Positions 25,129 through 33,874 of a DNA stretch of 34,257 bases are shown piece by piece. The translations under genes and the position numbers were made by a program. The stretch is taken from contig JAGQRB010000380.1 of assembly GCA_020425925.1 (NCBI GenBank), forward strand, positions 1 through 34,257. The letters are read 5' to 3'. This DNA is from Planctomycetota bacterium (GTDB taxonomy: Bacteria > Planctomycetota > UBA1135 > UBA2386). How positions within the stretch are numbered: position 1 is the first letter of the stretch; each line of letters opens with the position of its first letter. The notes under the pieces are model-generated. The model saw only the letters and a list, made by a program, of their open reading frames with translations, had not been told where the DNA came from and did not search any database.

Positions 25129-26820
25129 CTACCGCAGTCTCGCCAGCAGCTCGTGCGCGACCTCGAGGTCGGGTTTGCACCGCACCGCTGCACGGAAGCT
25201 CTCGCACGCCGCGTCGCATTGCCCGAGGTCGAGCTGCAGTCGGCCGAGGTTGAACCACGCTTCGGGACACATCGGGTCGAGCGCGAGGGCAGTTTCGAAG
25301 GCCATTCGCGCCTCGTCGAACCGGGCGTTGAGGTTCAGCGCGACGCCGAGGCCGACCCAGGCGGGCACGTACCGGCGGTGGTGGTTCACCGCGCGGCGGA
25401 AGCGCTCGATCAATGACGGCCCGAGGGTCGCGGCAGCGCGAGCGGGATCGGTGAAGTCACACCATGCCAGGCCCGCGATGGCGGCGGCGCGCTGGCGCTC
25501 GGCGAAGTCGTCGGTGCGTTCGCTCCAGAGGCCCAGAGCCGTCTCGAACTCGCGGCGCGCGGTGGTCCGACCCGCGGCATCGCCCGACTGCAGTGCGAGG
25601 TTGCCGGCCAGCACGTGAACCGACGCGTCGTTCGGCGAGTGTCTGCAGACGTGCGAGACGAACGCACGGTCGTCCTGCCAGACGCGCACCTGCGCGACCG
25701 TCATCCCACCGTAGGCGAGGACCAGCGCACCGAGCAGGACGAACCGCCGTCCGATCAGGGCGGCGACGAGCAGCGCGAAGCCGCCGAGCGACCCGTACAT
25801 GTAGCGATCCGTGAGCGGGTGCGGTCCGACGGCCGCGTGTGTGACCGCGGCCAGCAGCAGGGGCAGCGCGGTGAGTGCGCCGGCAATCTGCCACCGCTGG
25901 GCCAGCCGTCGCCACCGGGCACAGGCGAACGCGATGCACGCGATCAGGGCGAGCACGACGGCCAGGTCGATCAGCGGGCCGCCGATCTCGGAGGGATGCG
26001 CGCGGAACGGCGTCAGCGGCCACGGCACGAGCAGCAACGCGATCTGTCCGAACCACATGTGTGCCGTCCCGGCGACCCAGGCGGCGTCGTCGCCGAGCAC
26101 CGGCCGGTAGCCGGCCATGGCGACGTGCAGGGCGAACCACAGGACGGCCAGCAGGATCGCGAGGCCCGACACCGCGAGTCTCGCCATTCGCGGCCGGGAG
26201 CAGCCGGCACCGAACACGATGGCGATCACGAGCGGCACGGCTGCCACGCCGGCTTCCTTCGACAGCAGAGCGCCGAGCAGCCATGCGGCGGCGGGCCAAG
26301 GTGGTCGGTCGCCCTCGCCGGTCGACCAGATCGACACGGAACGCACGGTGAGCAGCGTGAAAAGCGCGCAGGGGACGCTCGGCAGCGCAGACGCCCACGC
26401 CACGCTCTCGACCTGCAGCGGATGCAGTGTGAACAACAGGGCGGCGCAGAGCGCGAGCCGTGGGTCACCGAGGAGTCGTCGGCCGATCGAGGCGAGCACG
26501 CCGGCGGTCAGGACATGCAGTGCGATCGCGATCGCGTGCATACCGAGAGGTCCGGCCAGGTAGCCGACGGCCATCAGGAGTGACGTCACCGGCCGCCAGT
26601 AGGTCGTGTCGTGGCCGTAGTACGGTCGCGTGACCAGCCCGACCCAGTCGCCGGTCCGCAGCGCCTGGTTGCGGTCGAAGTTGTTCCAGTCGTCGTAGAC
26701 CCACGCGCCCGACAAGCTCGGCCCATGAACGGCGAGTGCGAGCATCGGCAGGAGCCACCAGGTAGCGGTGCGCGACCAGTGTCGCTCCACCGTCGATCCG
26801 GCACCTTCGTGTCGATCCAT
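25129..26820 (-). CDS. TMTC-like membrane glycosyltransferase with TPR repeats
   Basis: 563 residues. After a short cytoplasmic start come about ten or more hydrophobic segments (residues ~20-400). GT-C-type features are seen: an acidic DD motif in the first loop (WVYDDWNNFDRN, Asp43-Asp44), YWRPVTSLLM, HPLQVESVAW, LLSKEAGVAAVPL and LTDRYMYGSLGGFALL. These match the TMTC/DUF1736 family of protein O-mannosyltransferases. The last ~150 residues hold TPR-like units (RFDEARMAFETALALDPMCP, WFNLGRLQLDLGQCDAA). Likely role: transfer of a lipid-linked sugar to exported proteins. The ATG at 26820 (MDRHEGAG) is preferred to an in-frame upstream start because the longer N-terminus looks non-coding. Divergent from the choice-of-anchor I gene. 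Confidence 0.85.
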   Translation of the reverse strand: MDRHEGAGSTVERHWSRTATWWLLPMLALAVHGPSLSGAWVYDDWNNFDRNQALRTGDWVGLVTRPYYGHDTTYWRPVTSLLMAVGYLAGPLGMHAIAIALHVLTAGVLASIGRRLLGDPRLALCAALLFTLHPLQVESVAWASALPSVPCALFTLLTVRSVSIWSTGEGDRPPWPAAAWLLGALLSKEAGVAAVPLVIAIVFGAGCSRPRMARLAVSGLAILLAVLWFALHVAMAGYRPVLGDDAAWVAGTAHMWFGQIALLLVPWPLTPFRAHPSEIGGPLIDLAVVLALIACIAFACARWRRLAQRWQIAGALTALPLLLAAVTHAAVGPHPLTDRYMYGSLGGFALLVAALIGRRFVLLGALVLAYGGMTVAQVRVWQDDRAFVSHVCRHSPNDASVHVLAGNLALQSGDAAGRTTARREFETALGLWSERTDDFAERQRAAAIAGLAWCDFTDPARAAATLGPSLIERFRRAVNHHRRYVPAWVGLGVALNLNARFDEARMAFETALALDPMCPEAWFNLGRLQLDLGQCDAACESFRAAVRCKPDLEVAHELLARLR

Positions 26821-27111
26821 GGGACCTCGTCTGGTTGTGCAGCTGCCGAGTTGGCTGGAGGGCCGGGCCGAGGTCATCCGGGCCTGCCATGAGCTGCTGC
26901 AGCAAGTAGCTCGCGGGGCTACCGCGGTCACCGATCGCGGCGTCGGTTCTTCCAGGTCCGGCGTCGTACGGTCCTCGCCGTTCCTTCATCTCGGCATGGC
27001 CGAGGGTTCACGGGCCCGGCCTTTGCTCCCGCGGCGTCCGTCGCCCGGTCGCGCCCACGGGGCGGTGCCGGCGGCGGTTCCATCCCCTCGACTCAACACC
27101 GAACCGACCTC

Positions 27112-28992
27112 ATGTCTCGCAAGATCACCGCAATCGCGTGCGCCGTCTCGACCTGCGCCTCGCTCTCGGCGCAGTTCTCGTTCACCCACCTCTCGACCAT
27201 CCAGACGGCGAACCAGGCCGGTGAAATCGTGGCCTTCGATTCGACGAGCGGCCGCTACTTCGTGACCAACCCGTCGAGCAATGCGCTCGACGTGTTCACT
27301 GCCAATGGGGTCGGGATCCTGTCCTACGTGACGTCGATCCCGCTGGTCGGCCAGCCCAACAGCGTCGCTGTCAGCGGCGGCCTCGTGGCGGTGGCCGTGC
27401 AGGCAGCGGTCAAGCAGAACCCGGGAACCGTGCAGTTCTTCGATGCCGCGACCGGCGCGCCGAACGGTGCCGCGGTCACGGTCGGAGCGTTGCCCGACAT
27501 GATCACCTTCACACCGAACGGCCTGTTCGCGCTGACCGCCAACGAGGGCGAGGCCGACGAAGCCACGGGCCTGGTCAACCCCGAGGGCTCGGTCAGCGTC
27601 ATCGACGTCGTGGCGCGCACCGTGGCCACCGCGAGCTTCGCACCGTGGAACGGCCAGAAGGCGGCGCTGCAGCTCGCCGGCGTGCGCCTGTCCGACACCA
27701 ACGGCATCACGCTCGCCCAGGACATGGAGCCTGAGTACGTGGCGGTCAACGCGGCCGGGACGACGGCGTTCGTGACCCTGCAGGAGAACAACGCGATCGC
27801 CGAGGTCGATATCGCGACCGCGACCGTGACGGCGATCCGGCCGCTCGGCGAGAAGGACCACAGTCTGCCGGGCAACGAGTTCGACGCCTCGAACCAGGAC
27901 GGTATCAACGGCAACTTCCAGAACTGGCCTGTCCTCGGTCTCTACATGCCCGACGGGCTGACGACCTTCACGGTCAACGGCGTCGAGTACATCGCGACCG
28001 CGAACGAGGGTGACAGTCGTTCCGACTTCCCCGGGTTCAACGACGAGACCCGCGGCAACGGTCTCGAGGCCGACTTCGCCCTCGACACCGAAGACCCGAC
28101 GCCGGAGACCGCGCTCTACACCTCGGCGCAGCTCAACACCAACGCGTTGCTCGGCCGGCTGAACTTCGTCACCGGCGACTACGACATCGCGCGCGGCGAC
28201 ACCGACAACGACGGGGACGTCGACCAGCTGTACTCGTTCGGCGCGCGCTCGTTCACGATCTGGACCACGACCGGTGTGAAGGTGTTCGACTCGGGCAGCG
28301 AGATCGAGCGCGAGATGCTGATGCGCGGCCTGTGGCAGGAGGGTCGTTCGGACGACAAGGGGCCGGAGCCCGAATCCGTGACGTTCGGCGTCGTCAACAC
28401 CGTTCCGATGCTGTTCGTCGGTCTCGAGCGCACCAATGCGGTCATGGTCTACGACGTATCGCTGCCGGCCGCACCCGTGCTGCTCGACGTGATCGACGTC
28501 GCAATGGAGAGCGGTATCGGCGCGGAGGCGCCGGAGGGTCTGGTCTTCATCGACGCCGCCAGCAGCTCGACGGGCAAGGCGCAGATCGCGGTCCAGTCCG
28601 AGGCCGACGGTGCGCTCAGCCTGTTCGAGCTCGAGTTCGACATGCCCGAGTGCTTCCTGCTGCTCGGCCTGAACAGCATCAACTTCGTCTTCGAGAACGA
28701 GACGATCCTGGTCGAGCCGATGACGATCGTGCCGATGACCCTGGCCGCGACGCCGACGTTCGACATCCCGAACAACAACCAGCTGATCGGGCTGCCGATC
28801 TACACCCAGTCGGTGATGTACAACCCGATCGTGTTCCCGAACGATCCGATCAAGGCGTCGCAGGGCGTGCAGTTCGTCATCGGCAGCCAGCCGACGACCT
28901 ACGGTGTCCCGAGCGGCCTGATCATGTGGCCGACCGGCGCGCCGGTGACGCAGCCCGGCGGGCAGATCTCGTTCGGCTTCGCGTTCCTGTAG
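27112..28992 (+). CDS. Exported choice-of-anchor I propeller protein
   Basis: 626 residues; signal peptide MSRKITAIACAVSTCASLSA|Q. Family hallmarks in order: GEIVAFDSTSGRYFVTN, NSVAVSGGLVAVAVQ, GALPDMITFTPNG, NPEGSVSVIDV, EPEYVAVN..GTTAFVTLQENNA, ANEGDSR, then RGDTDNDGDVDQLYSFGARS (calcium-type D-x-D-x-D-G from residue 363), VFDSGSEIE and DDKGPEPESVTFG. These identify the choice-of-anchor I group of secreted seven-blade-like proteins related to phytase-like or esterase-like propellers. Activity is unproven. The anchor in this case is the window's shared C-terminal domain (FDIPNNNQLIGLPIYTQS). The upstream 291-bp gap holds a short CTCGGC-ATG-GCCGAG hairpin at 26990-27004. The gene converges on the discoidin gene with 12 bp between. 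Confidence 0.92.
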   Translation: MSRKITAIACAVSTCASLSAQFSFTHLSTIQTANQAGEIVAFDSTSGRYFVTNPSSNALDVFTANGVGILSYVTSIPLVGQPNSVAVSGGLVAVAVQAAVKQNPGTVQFFDAATGAPNGAAVTVGALPDMITFTPNGLFALTANEGEADEATGLVNPEGSVSVIDVVARTVATASFAPWNGQKAALQLAGVRLSDTNGITLAQDMEPEYVAVNAAGTTAFVTLQENNAIAEVDIATATVTAIRPLGEKDHSLPGNEFDASNQDGINGNFQNWPVLGLYMPDGLTTFTVNGVEYIATANEGDSRSDFPGFNDETRGNGLEADFALDTEDPTPETALYTSAQLNTNALLGRLNFVTGDYDIARGDTDNDGDVDQLYSFGARSFTIWTTTGVKVFDSGSEIEREMLMRGLWQEGRSDDKGPEPESVTFGVVNTVPMLFVGLERTNAVMVYDVSLPAAPVLLDVIDVAMESGIGAEAPEGLVFIDAASSSTGKAQIAVQSEADGALSLFELEFDMPECFLLLGLNSINFVFENETILVEPMTIVPMTLAATPTFDIPNNNQLIGLPIYTQSVMYNPIVFPNDPIKASQGVQFVIGSQPTTYGVPSGLIMWPTGAPVTQPGGQISFGFAFL

Positions 28993-29004
28993 ACGCCGGA
29001 CCGC

Positions 29005-30384
29005 TCAGCGCACGTGGATCGCCGCCCCCGGTGTGGTCGCCACCCACGCCGGATTGATGAACGGGTGCAGGTACGCGGTCTGCGCGTAGAGCGAACCGAG
29101 GAAGCCCGGCGGCAGCTGCATGCTGACGTCGTACCGGCCCTGGGCATCGGCGCTGCCGGGCACGTTGCCGACGATGAGGTTCATGTCGATGTTGAGCCAG
29201 CAGTTCGGCAGTCCGATGGCAGCCGCAGGTGTGAGCGCGCGCTGCCACGACACCACCGTGACCGCCGGCGCACCGCTGATGGTGCCGGCGGTGCGCACGG
29301 TGAACGACTCGCCGCCGGCCGGTGTGCCGACCACCTCGATCGTCGCCGGGCCGCAGCCGATGCCGTAGGAGCTCGCCGGCGCCGCGTCGTAGGCGTGGAT
29401 GAAGCGCCACAGCCCCGTCGGCTGCGTCCAGCCCGGCTGCATCGCGAGTCCGCCCGAGGGGTTGCGCAGCAGTCGCTTGCCGCTGGCAGGATGTTCGAGG
29501 TAGTAGAGGTCGGCGACCACGGGGGTCACGACCCACTGCACCGAGGTGTCGGTCGTGCTGGGCGCCACCATCGTGATAGCGGTGCCGTCGCTCGCGAGGC
29601 GCCGGCCGTCCGACAGTGAGTCGATGTAGACGCCGTTGCCGGGCCCCGGGCGCAGGGCCCACTGCGTGCTCGCATCGGTGTGCAGGTGCACGTTGCCGAC
29701 CTTGCTGTTGTCGTAGAGCTCGAGGTCGATCGTGTACGGTCCGTTCTGGTTGCCGGTCACCCAGGTCGACGAGTCGTGGGCGTAGCCGTCGACGGCCCGC
29801 GTGCCGGCGGTGCTGCCGCCGCTGTTCGACGAACTGACGGCACGGCGGTTCTTCGCCAGGTTGAGGGTATAGCCGGTCGCCCACGGTTGCCCTTGACCCT
29901 GGTTCGGCGCGAACAGCGCGATCTCGCGCACGCGTGCGATCCCGTCGGGGGTGTGGAAGCGGACGCGATCGACCGTGATAGGGGCGGTGAACTGCAGGCG
30001 GTGCTGGTTCAGCGTGTTGCCGGTGACGACGGCGCCGGGGATGTCGACCCACGCCGTTCCGTTCCATTGCTGCAGCGAGAAGTTCGCGACCGTGTTGATG
30101 TCGTCGGTGCCGACGAACACGTGGGCGCTGCCGAGCGTGTAGCTCGCCGGCAGGCGGATCTCGCACCAGTGCGGACCAGGTCCCGCGGACAGCCAGCGGC
30201 GGTTGTTGGCGACCACACCGTCGGTAACGAACGTCGCATGCCACTGCGTGCCCGGGTCGGAGTCGGCGACGCACGTCTGGTACAGCGCGACGTTGAGGTG
30301 TGGGTCGTGCTGAGCCGCGAGCCTGGCGGCCGCGGTGACGGCAGTGACTGTGACGAGGGCGAGCAGCGGGGTGCGTTGTGTATC
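29005..30384 (-). CDS. Exported discoidin-like protein with shared C-terminal domain, start codon apparently lost
   Basis: The frame encodes a discoidin (F5/8 C)-like domain beginning NVALYQTCVADSDPGTQW, through ANNRRWLSAGPGPHWCEIRL and FSLQQWNGTAWVDIPG. A second galactose-binding-like part (LNLAKNRRAVSSSNSGGS) and the shared C-terminal domain (QLPPGFLGSLYAQTAYLHP) follow. The first usual start codon in frame is GTG at 30216, inside the discoidin domain. Upstream, the same frame encodes TQRTPLLALVTVTAVTAAAR and LAAQ, a signal peptide with A|Q junction, but no ATG, GTG or TTG back to the previous stop at 30415. GAT ACA CAA at 30384-30376 would read ATG ACA CAA if one G were inserted. The upper limit given is therefore the coding limit, not a proven start. 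Glycan binding at the surface is inferred. Confidence 0.75.
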   Translation of the reverse strand, partial: DTQRTPLLALVTVTAVTAAARLAAQHDPHLNVALYQTCVADSDPGTQWHATFVTDGVVANNRRWLSAGPGPHWCEIRLPASYTLGSAHVFVGTDDINTVANFSLQQWNGTAWVDIPGAVVTGNTLNQHRLQFTAPITVDRVRFHTPDGIARVREIALFAPNQGQGQPWATGYTLNLAKNRRAVSSSNSGGSTAGTRAVDGYAHDSSTWVTGNQNGPYTIDLELYDNSKVGNVHLHTDASTQWALRPGPGNGVYIDSLSDGRRLASDGTAITMVAPSTTDTSVQWVVTPVVADLYYLEHPASGKRLLRNPSGGLAMQPGWTQPTGLWRFIHAYDAAPASSYGIGCGPATIEVVGTPAGGESFTVRTAGTISGAPAVTVVSWQRALTPAAAIGLPNCWLNIDMNLIVGNVPGSADAQGRYDVSMQLPPGFLGSLYAQTAYLHPFINPAWVATTPGAAIHVR

Positions 30385-30414
30385 GTTCGAACGGCCTCGA
30401 CGCGGTGCGGGCCG

Positions 30415-32760
30415 CTACCGCAGCAGCGGCACCGTCAGCCGGGAGCTGCTGGTGAACTGCGTGCCGGCGAACAGCCAGTCCTGGAAGTGCAGCGTCAGTG
30501 GGCCGAGCACGCTCGGCAGCGACAGGTTCCAGGTCGCCACCGTTCCGAACTGGAACGGCAGCGTCGCGAGGTAGGCGGGGCCCGAGGCCTGCACGAGCAG
30601 CGTGCAGCCGGGCATCACCGCCGGATCGACGACCGGCAGGAAGCTCGTGCCCAGCGACGCGACCAGGAAATGGCCGATCGAGCCGGTGTTGTTGGTCACC
30701 TGCACGCCGCAGAACTCGGAGCCGATCTGCTGGCTGCCGACCCACTCGATCGTCGCGCCCGAGCACGACGCCGCGAAGATCGTCGGCGCGGGGCCGCTGG
30801 CGTAGACCAGCACGTTGCCGTAGAGCGCGTTCAATGCCGCTCCTGAGTCGATGCCGTAGGCGAACAGGAAGGTCTGGTGGTCGTCATCGAACACACAACC
30901 CGGCAGCTCGGGCGCCTGGCCGGGCATGTCGAACAGCGTGGCCGGCCCTTCGGTGATGCCGCCGTCGTAGCCGGTGCGGGCGTATCGCAGCGTCGGCGAA
31001 GCCGGCGCGATCGTCCGCCAGGCGGCGGCGAAGTGCGACTCGTCGACGGTGTCGTAGCCGAGACACGCGACCTCGTAGACCGGATTGAGCGCGGCGCTCG
31101 CCAGGATGACGTCGGGTTGGTCGGCGGCAGCCGTCGGTGCACTCGCTCCCGGCGCCCAGTCGAAGCGCTCGATGCGCACCTGACGCCCGCTCACCAGCTG
31201 GGTCTTGAACGGCGTCGTCGACAGATTCTCGGTCGTGAATAGCACGGCGTAGCGTTCGCCGCTGCCCTCGACGATCGGGCCGAGCTGGTGATGGGTGTTG
31301 GCGTTGGCGATGTCGGGCACGAAGCCGCCGGCGGTCACCGTGCCGTTGCTGTTCACGTATTTGCCGATCAGATCCCAGTCGTCGCCGGCGATCGTCGGGT
31401 TGTAGACCTGCATCATGCAGACCCAGCCGTACGGGCCCGGAAACCCGATGGCGACCTTGTTGACCGACGGGCGCTCGTGGTCCTGCACGGTCGAGGTTCG
31501 GATCACGAACTCGGCACCGAAAGCGCCGTTGCCGCTCGAGGTGTCGAACCGGACTCCCCAGACCGCGCTGTTGGACGTGTTGACGAAGTTGCCGGAGCCG
31601 TTGTCCTCGGACTGGAACGCGACCAGGGCGTGGTTGCCGGAGACTGCGACACCGCCGACGGCCGGACGCCACTCGTTGCGCGTAGCGCTCGTGATCAGGG
31701 AGGCGACGCCGGTCGACAGCGTCAGGTTGCCGCTGTCGTGGGCATGGCCTCGCAACCGGCTCTGCGTCGGTGACGTCGAGCCGAAGTAGCGCTGCAGCAC
31801 GATCGCCCAGCGCTGCGTGCCGGCGACGAACGCGCAGGCGGCGTCATCGCTGCTCCACGTGGTCGTGATGTCGCTGAAGACGATCTGCATCGTGCCCAGA
31901 CCGTCGTCGGTGAGTCCGGCGAACACGTCGCCGTCGCTGGCCGAACTGCGGCGAATCAGCGTCACCATCACGTTGTCGGTCGTCGCGATGTCGTCGCGAG
32001 CGATGTCGACGTTCTCGGCCGGCGACGTGACGAACGAGATGGCGCTGACCGACAGCAGCGGATCGACGACGATCGGGAAGTGTGCGGTGGCGAGCCAGCT
32101 CGCCGGCACCCGTAGCTCGATCGCACCGTCGCGATAGCCGGTCGCCAGCGGCGTTCGCCGGCCGGCCGCGTCGACTGCGAAGGCTGCACCGTAGCTCGTG
32201 ATCGGCCGCCCGAACGCGTCCTCGAACACCAGGGCACCGTGACGGAGCGTGGTCTCCGCGGTGGTCAGGCCGCTGGTGACCGCGCCGCGGATGATCAGAT
32301 CGTCGCCCGCCGCCAGCGGACCGGCGGCCCGCAGTTCGACCGGCAACCGGTCGAACACGAAGGTCTGCTCGAGCCCCTCGGCGCGCACGTCGTAGGCCTC
32401 GGTGAACGCGGCATGGCGGTACTCGTAGCGGAACCCGTCGTGCCAGCGTTGCGGTTCGGACGGTCGCACTGCGGTGGCGAGCAACTCGCGTTCGCCGACC
32501 CGCACCGAGGTCGTGCGCCAGGACCACGGCTGGTTCTCGGGGTAGTCGCCGCCCAGATAGGGCACGAACGTGACGTCGCCGTGGAACGAGGCCTTGTAGT
32601 CCGCACCGGCCGCCCAGACTCCGTACGGCAGTCCGAGATCGTCGGCGGCGGTGTGGATCGGCACCCGCAGGCCGTGCAGCAGCGCGTCCGGCTGCTGCGG
32701 CGTGCCGGCGAGGACGGAGGCGCCGGCCAGGAGCGCGGCGACGAACGGTGCGACGTACAT
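30415..32760 (-). CDS. Large exported beta-rich protein with shared C-terminal domain
   Basis: 781 residues; signal peptide MYVAPFVAALLAGASVLAG, the only one in the window without Gln after the cleavage site (it runs TPQQP). The ATG at 32760 is chosen over one eight codons upstream because GAGG stands seven bases ahead of it. Residues ~30-270 form a first module (ASFHGDVTFVPYLGGDYPEN, RWHDGFRYEYRHAAFTEAYD, HFPIVVDPLLSV) that presents as a secreted N-terminal beta domain. Residues ~275-660 are propeller-like (FQSEDNGSGNF, HHQLGPIVEGSGERYAVLFT). The C-terminus is the shared domain (SCSGATIEWVG, MPGCTLLVQ, ATWNLSLPSVLGPLTLHFQD). No catalytic motif is recognised. The discoidin gene follows 30 bases downstream in the same frame, separated by the TAG. 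Confidence 0.82.
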   Translation of the reverse strand: MYVAPFVAALLAGASVLAGTPQQPDALLHGLRVPIHTAADDLGLPYGVWAAGADYKASFHGDVTFVPYLGGDYPENQPWSWRTTSVRVGERELLATAVRPSEPQRWHDGFRYEYRHAAFTEAYDVRAEGLEQTFVFDRLPVELRAAGPLAAGDDLIIRGAVTSGLTTAETTLRHGALVFEDAFGRPITSYGAAFAVDAAGRRTPLATGYRDGAIELRVPASWLATAHFPIVVDPLLSVSAISFVTSPAENVDIARDDIATTDNVMVTLIRRSSASDGDVFAGLTDDGLGTMQIVFSDITTTWSSDDAACAFVAGTQRWAIVLQRYFGSTSPTQSRLRGHAHDSGNLTLSTGVASLITSATRNEWRPAVGGVAVSGNHALVAFQSEDNGSGNFVNTSNSAVWGVRFDTSSGNGAFGAEFVIRTSTVQDHERPSVNKVAIGFPGPYGWVCMMQVYNPTIAGDDWDLIGKYVNSNGTVTAGGFVPDIANANTHHQLGPIVEGSGERYAVLFTTENLSTTPFKTQLVSGRQVRIERFDWAPGASAPTAAADQPDVILASAALNPVYEVACLGYDTVDESHFAAAWRTIAPASPTLRYARTGYDGGITEGPATLFDMPGQAPELPGCVFDDDHQTFLFAYGIDSGAALNALYGNVLVYASGPAPTIFAASCSGATIEWVGSQQIGSEFCGVQVTNNTGSIGHFLVASLGTSFLPVVDPAVMPGCTLLVQASGPAYLATLPFQFGTVATWNLSLPSVLGPLTLHFQDWLFAGTQFTSSSRLTVPLLR

Positions 32761-32962
32761 TGGGAGGCCTCGGGGAAGCGCCATGGAAGAACACGGGCAG
32801 TAGCGAGACGGAACCGTTCGCCGTTCGCCCGGGGCGGGAAAACCGCGACGTTCGAGCCGGCGGACGCGCCGCGGGATATGGTGCGCGCCAGATTCTCGGG
32901 TCGGATCCCTGGGCTCGGGACACCCACGGGTCGGAGACCCACCGACTGCACCAGACCACTGC

Positions 32963-33874
32963 ATGCCGGACCGATCCGACGACTGCCGACCGAACGGTGC
33001 CGCGCTCGCGGTCGTCGTGCCGGCGCACGACGAGGCCGCGGTGATCGAGCGTTGCCTCGCGGCGATGCTCGCCGAGGCGGAGCCGGACGAGTTCGAGATA
33101 GTCGTCGTGTGCAACGGCTGCACCGACGACACCGCAGCGCGCGCGCGGCGGTCCGCGCCGAAGGCGAGGGTGATCGAGCTGTCGGAGGCGTCGAAGGCGA
33201 TGGCGCTGCGCGCCGGCGATGCTGCCGCCAGCGTCTTCCCGCGCTGCTACGTCGATGCCGACGTGGTGGTCTCGACCGCGACGCTGCGCGCCGTCGCCGC
33301 GACACTGCGCGAGCCGACCGACGTCGTGGTCGCGGCACCGCGCGCGCGGGCGGCACTCGCCGACCGGCCGTGGACGGTGCGCGCGTTCTACCGCGTCTGG
33401 ACCAGCCTGCCGTTCTTCGCCGACGGCTTCGTCGGCGCCGGCTTCTACGCCTTCTCGCGTGCCGGCCGCCGCCGTTTCGGCGACTTCCCGGACCTCATCG
33501 CCGACGACGGCTTCGCGCGCCTCGTCGCCCGGCCGACGGAGCGCCGCACGCTCGACGCGGTCGAGTTCACGTTCTTCCCGCCGCGTCGGCTCGGTGCGGT
33601 GCTCGGCGTGATGACGCGCATCCGCGCCGGCCGCCGGCAGCTGCGCGCGGCGCACCCCGAGCTGCTCGCGAACGAGACCACCGATCTGGGGCGCTCGTTG
33701 CGTTTCCTGCGCAAGCGCCCCTCGCTGTGGCTGCCGGCCACCGTCTATCTGGCGGTGATGGCGCTCGCCGAGCTGCGCGCCCGGCGGCAGCTGCGTGTCG
33801 GCCGCCGCGTGCCGTGGCAGCAGGACGTCACGTCGCGCGGCCCGGCGGCCGCCACGGAGGAGGCGGCTCGGTGA
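32963..33874 (+). CDS. Family 2 glycosyltransferase
   Basis: 303-residue GT-A fold glycosyltransferase. Motifs: nucleotide-binding LAVVVPAHDEAAVIERCLAA (15-34), EIVVVCNGCTDDTAARAR, and the metal-binding DAD in YVDADVVVS (Asp98, Asp100). A later FADGFVGAGFYAF and LIADDGFARL give candidate acceptor and ED-type acidic residues. It should transfer a sugar from an activated donor to a lipid-linked or membrane acceptor; the C-terminal region has one weakly hydrophobic segment (LWLPATVYLAVMALAELRA). Its stop overlaps the GTG start of the next gene as GTGA, so the two are an operon for surface polysaccharide synthesis. The 202-bp gap upstream contains two CGGGTCGGA repeats (32897 and 32927). Confidence 0.9.
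   Translation: MPDRSDDCRPNGAALAVVVPAHDEAAVIERCLAAMLAEAEPDEFEIVVVCNGCTDDTAARARRSAPKARVIELSEASKAMALRAGDAAASVFPRCYVDADVVVSTATLRAVAATLREPTDVVVAAPRARAALADRPWTVRAFYRVWTSLPFFADGFVGAGFYAFSRAGRRRFGDFPDLIADDGFARLVARPTERRTLDAVEFTFFPPRRLGAVLGVMTRIRAGRRQLRAAHPELLANETTDLGRSLRFLRKRPSLWLPATVYLAVMALAELRARRQLRVGRRVPWQQDVTSRGPAAATEEAAR

Noticed and set aside
29005..32760. Stop-codon readthrough fusion of the two minus-strand exported proteins
   Set aside because: They are in the same frame across TAG 30417-30415, but a signal peptide is encoded just after the stop, so the second is better seen as its own gene with a lost start.
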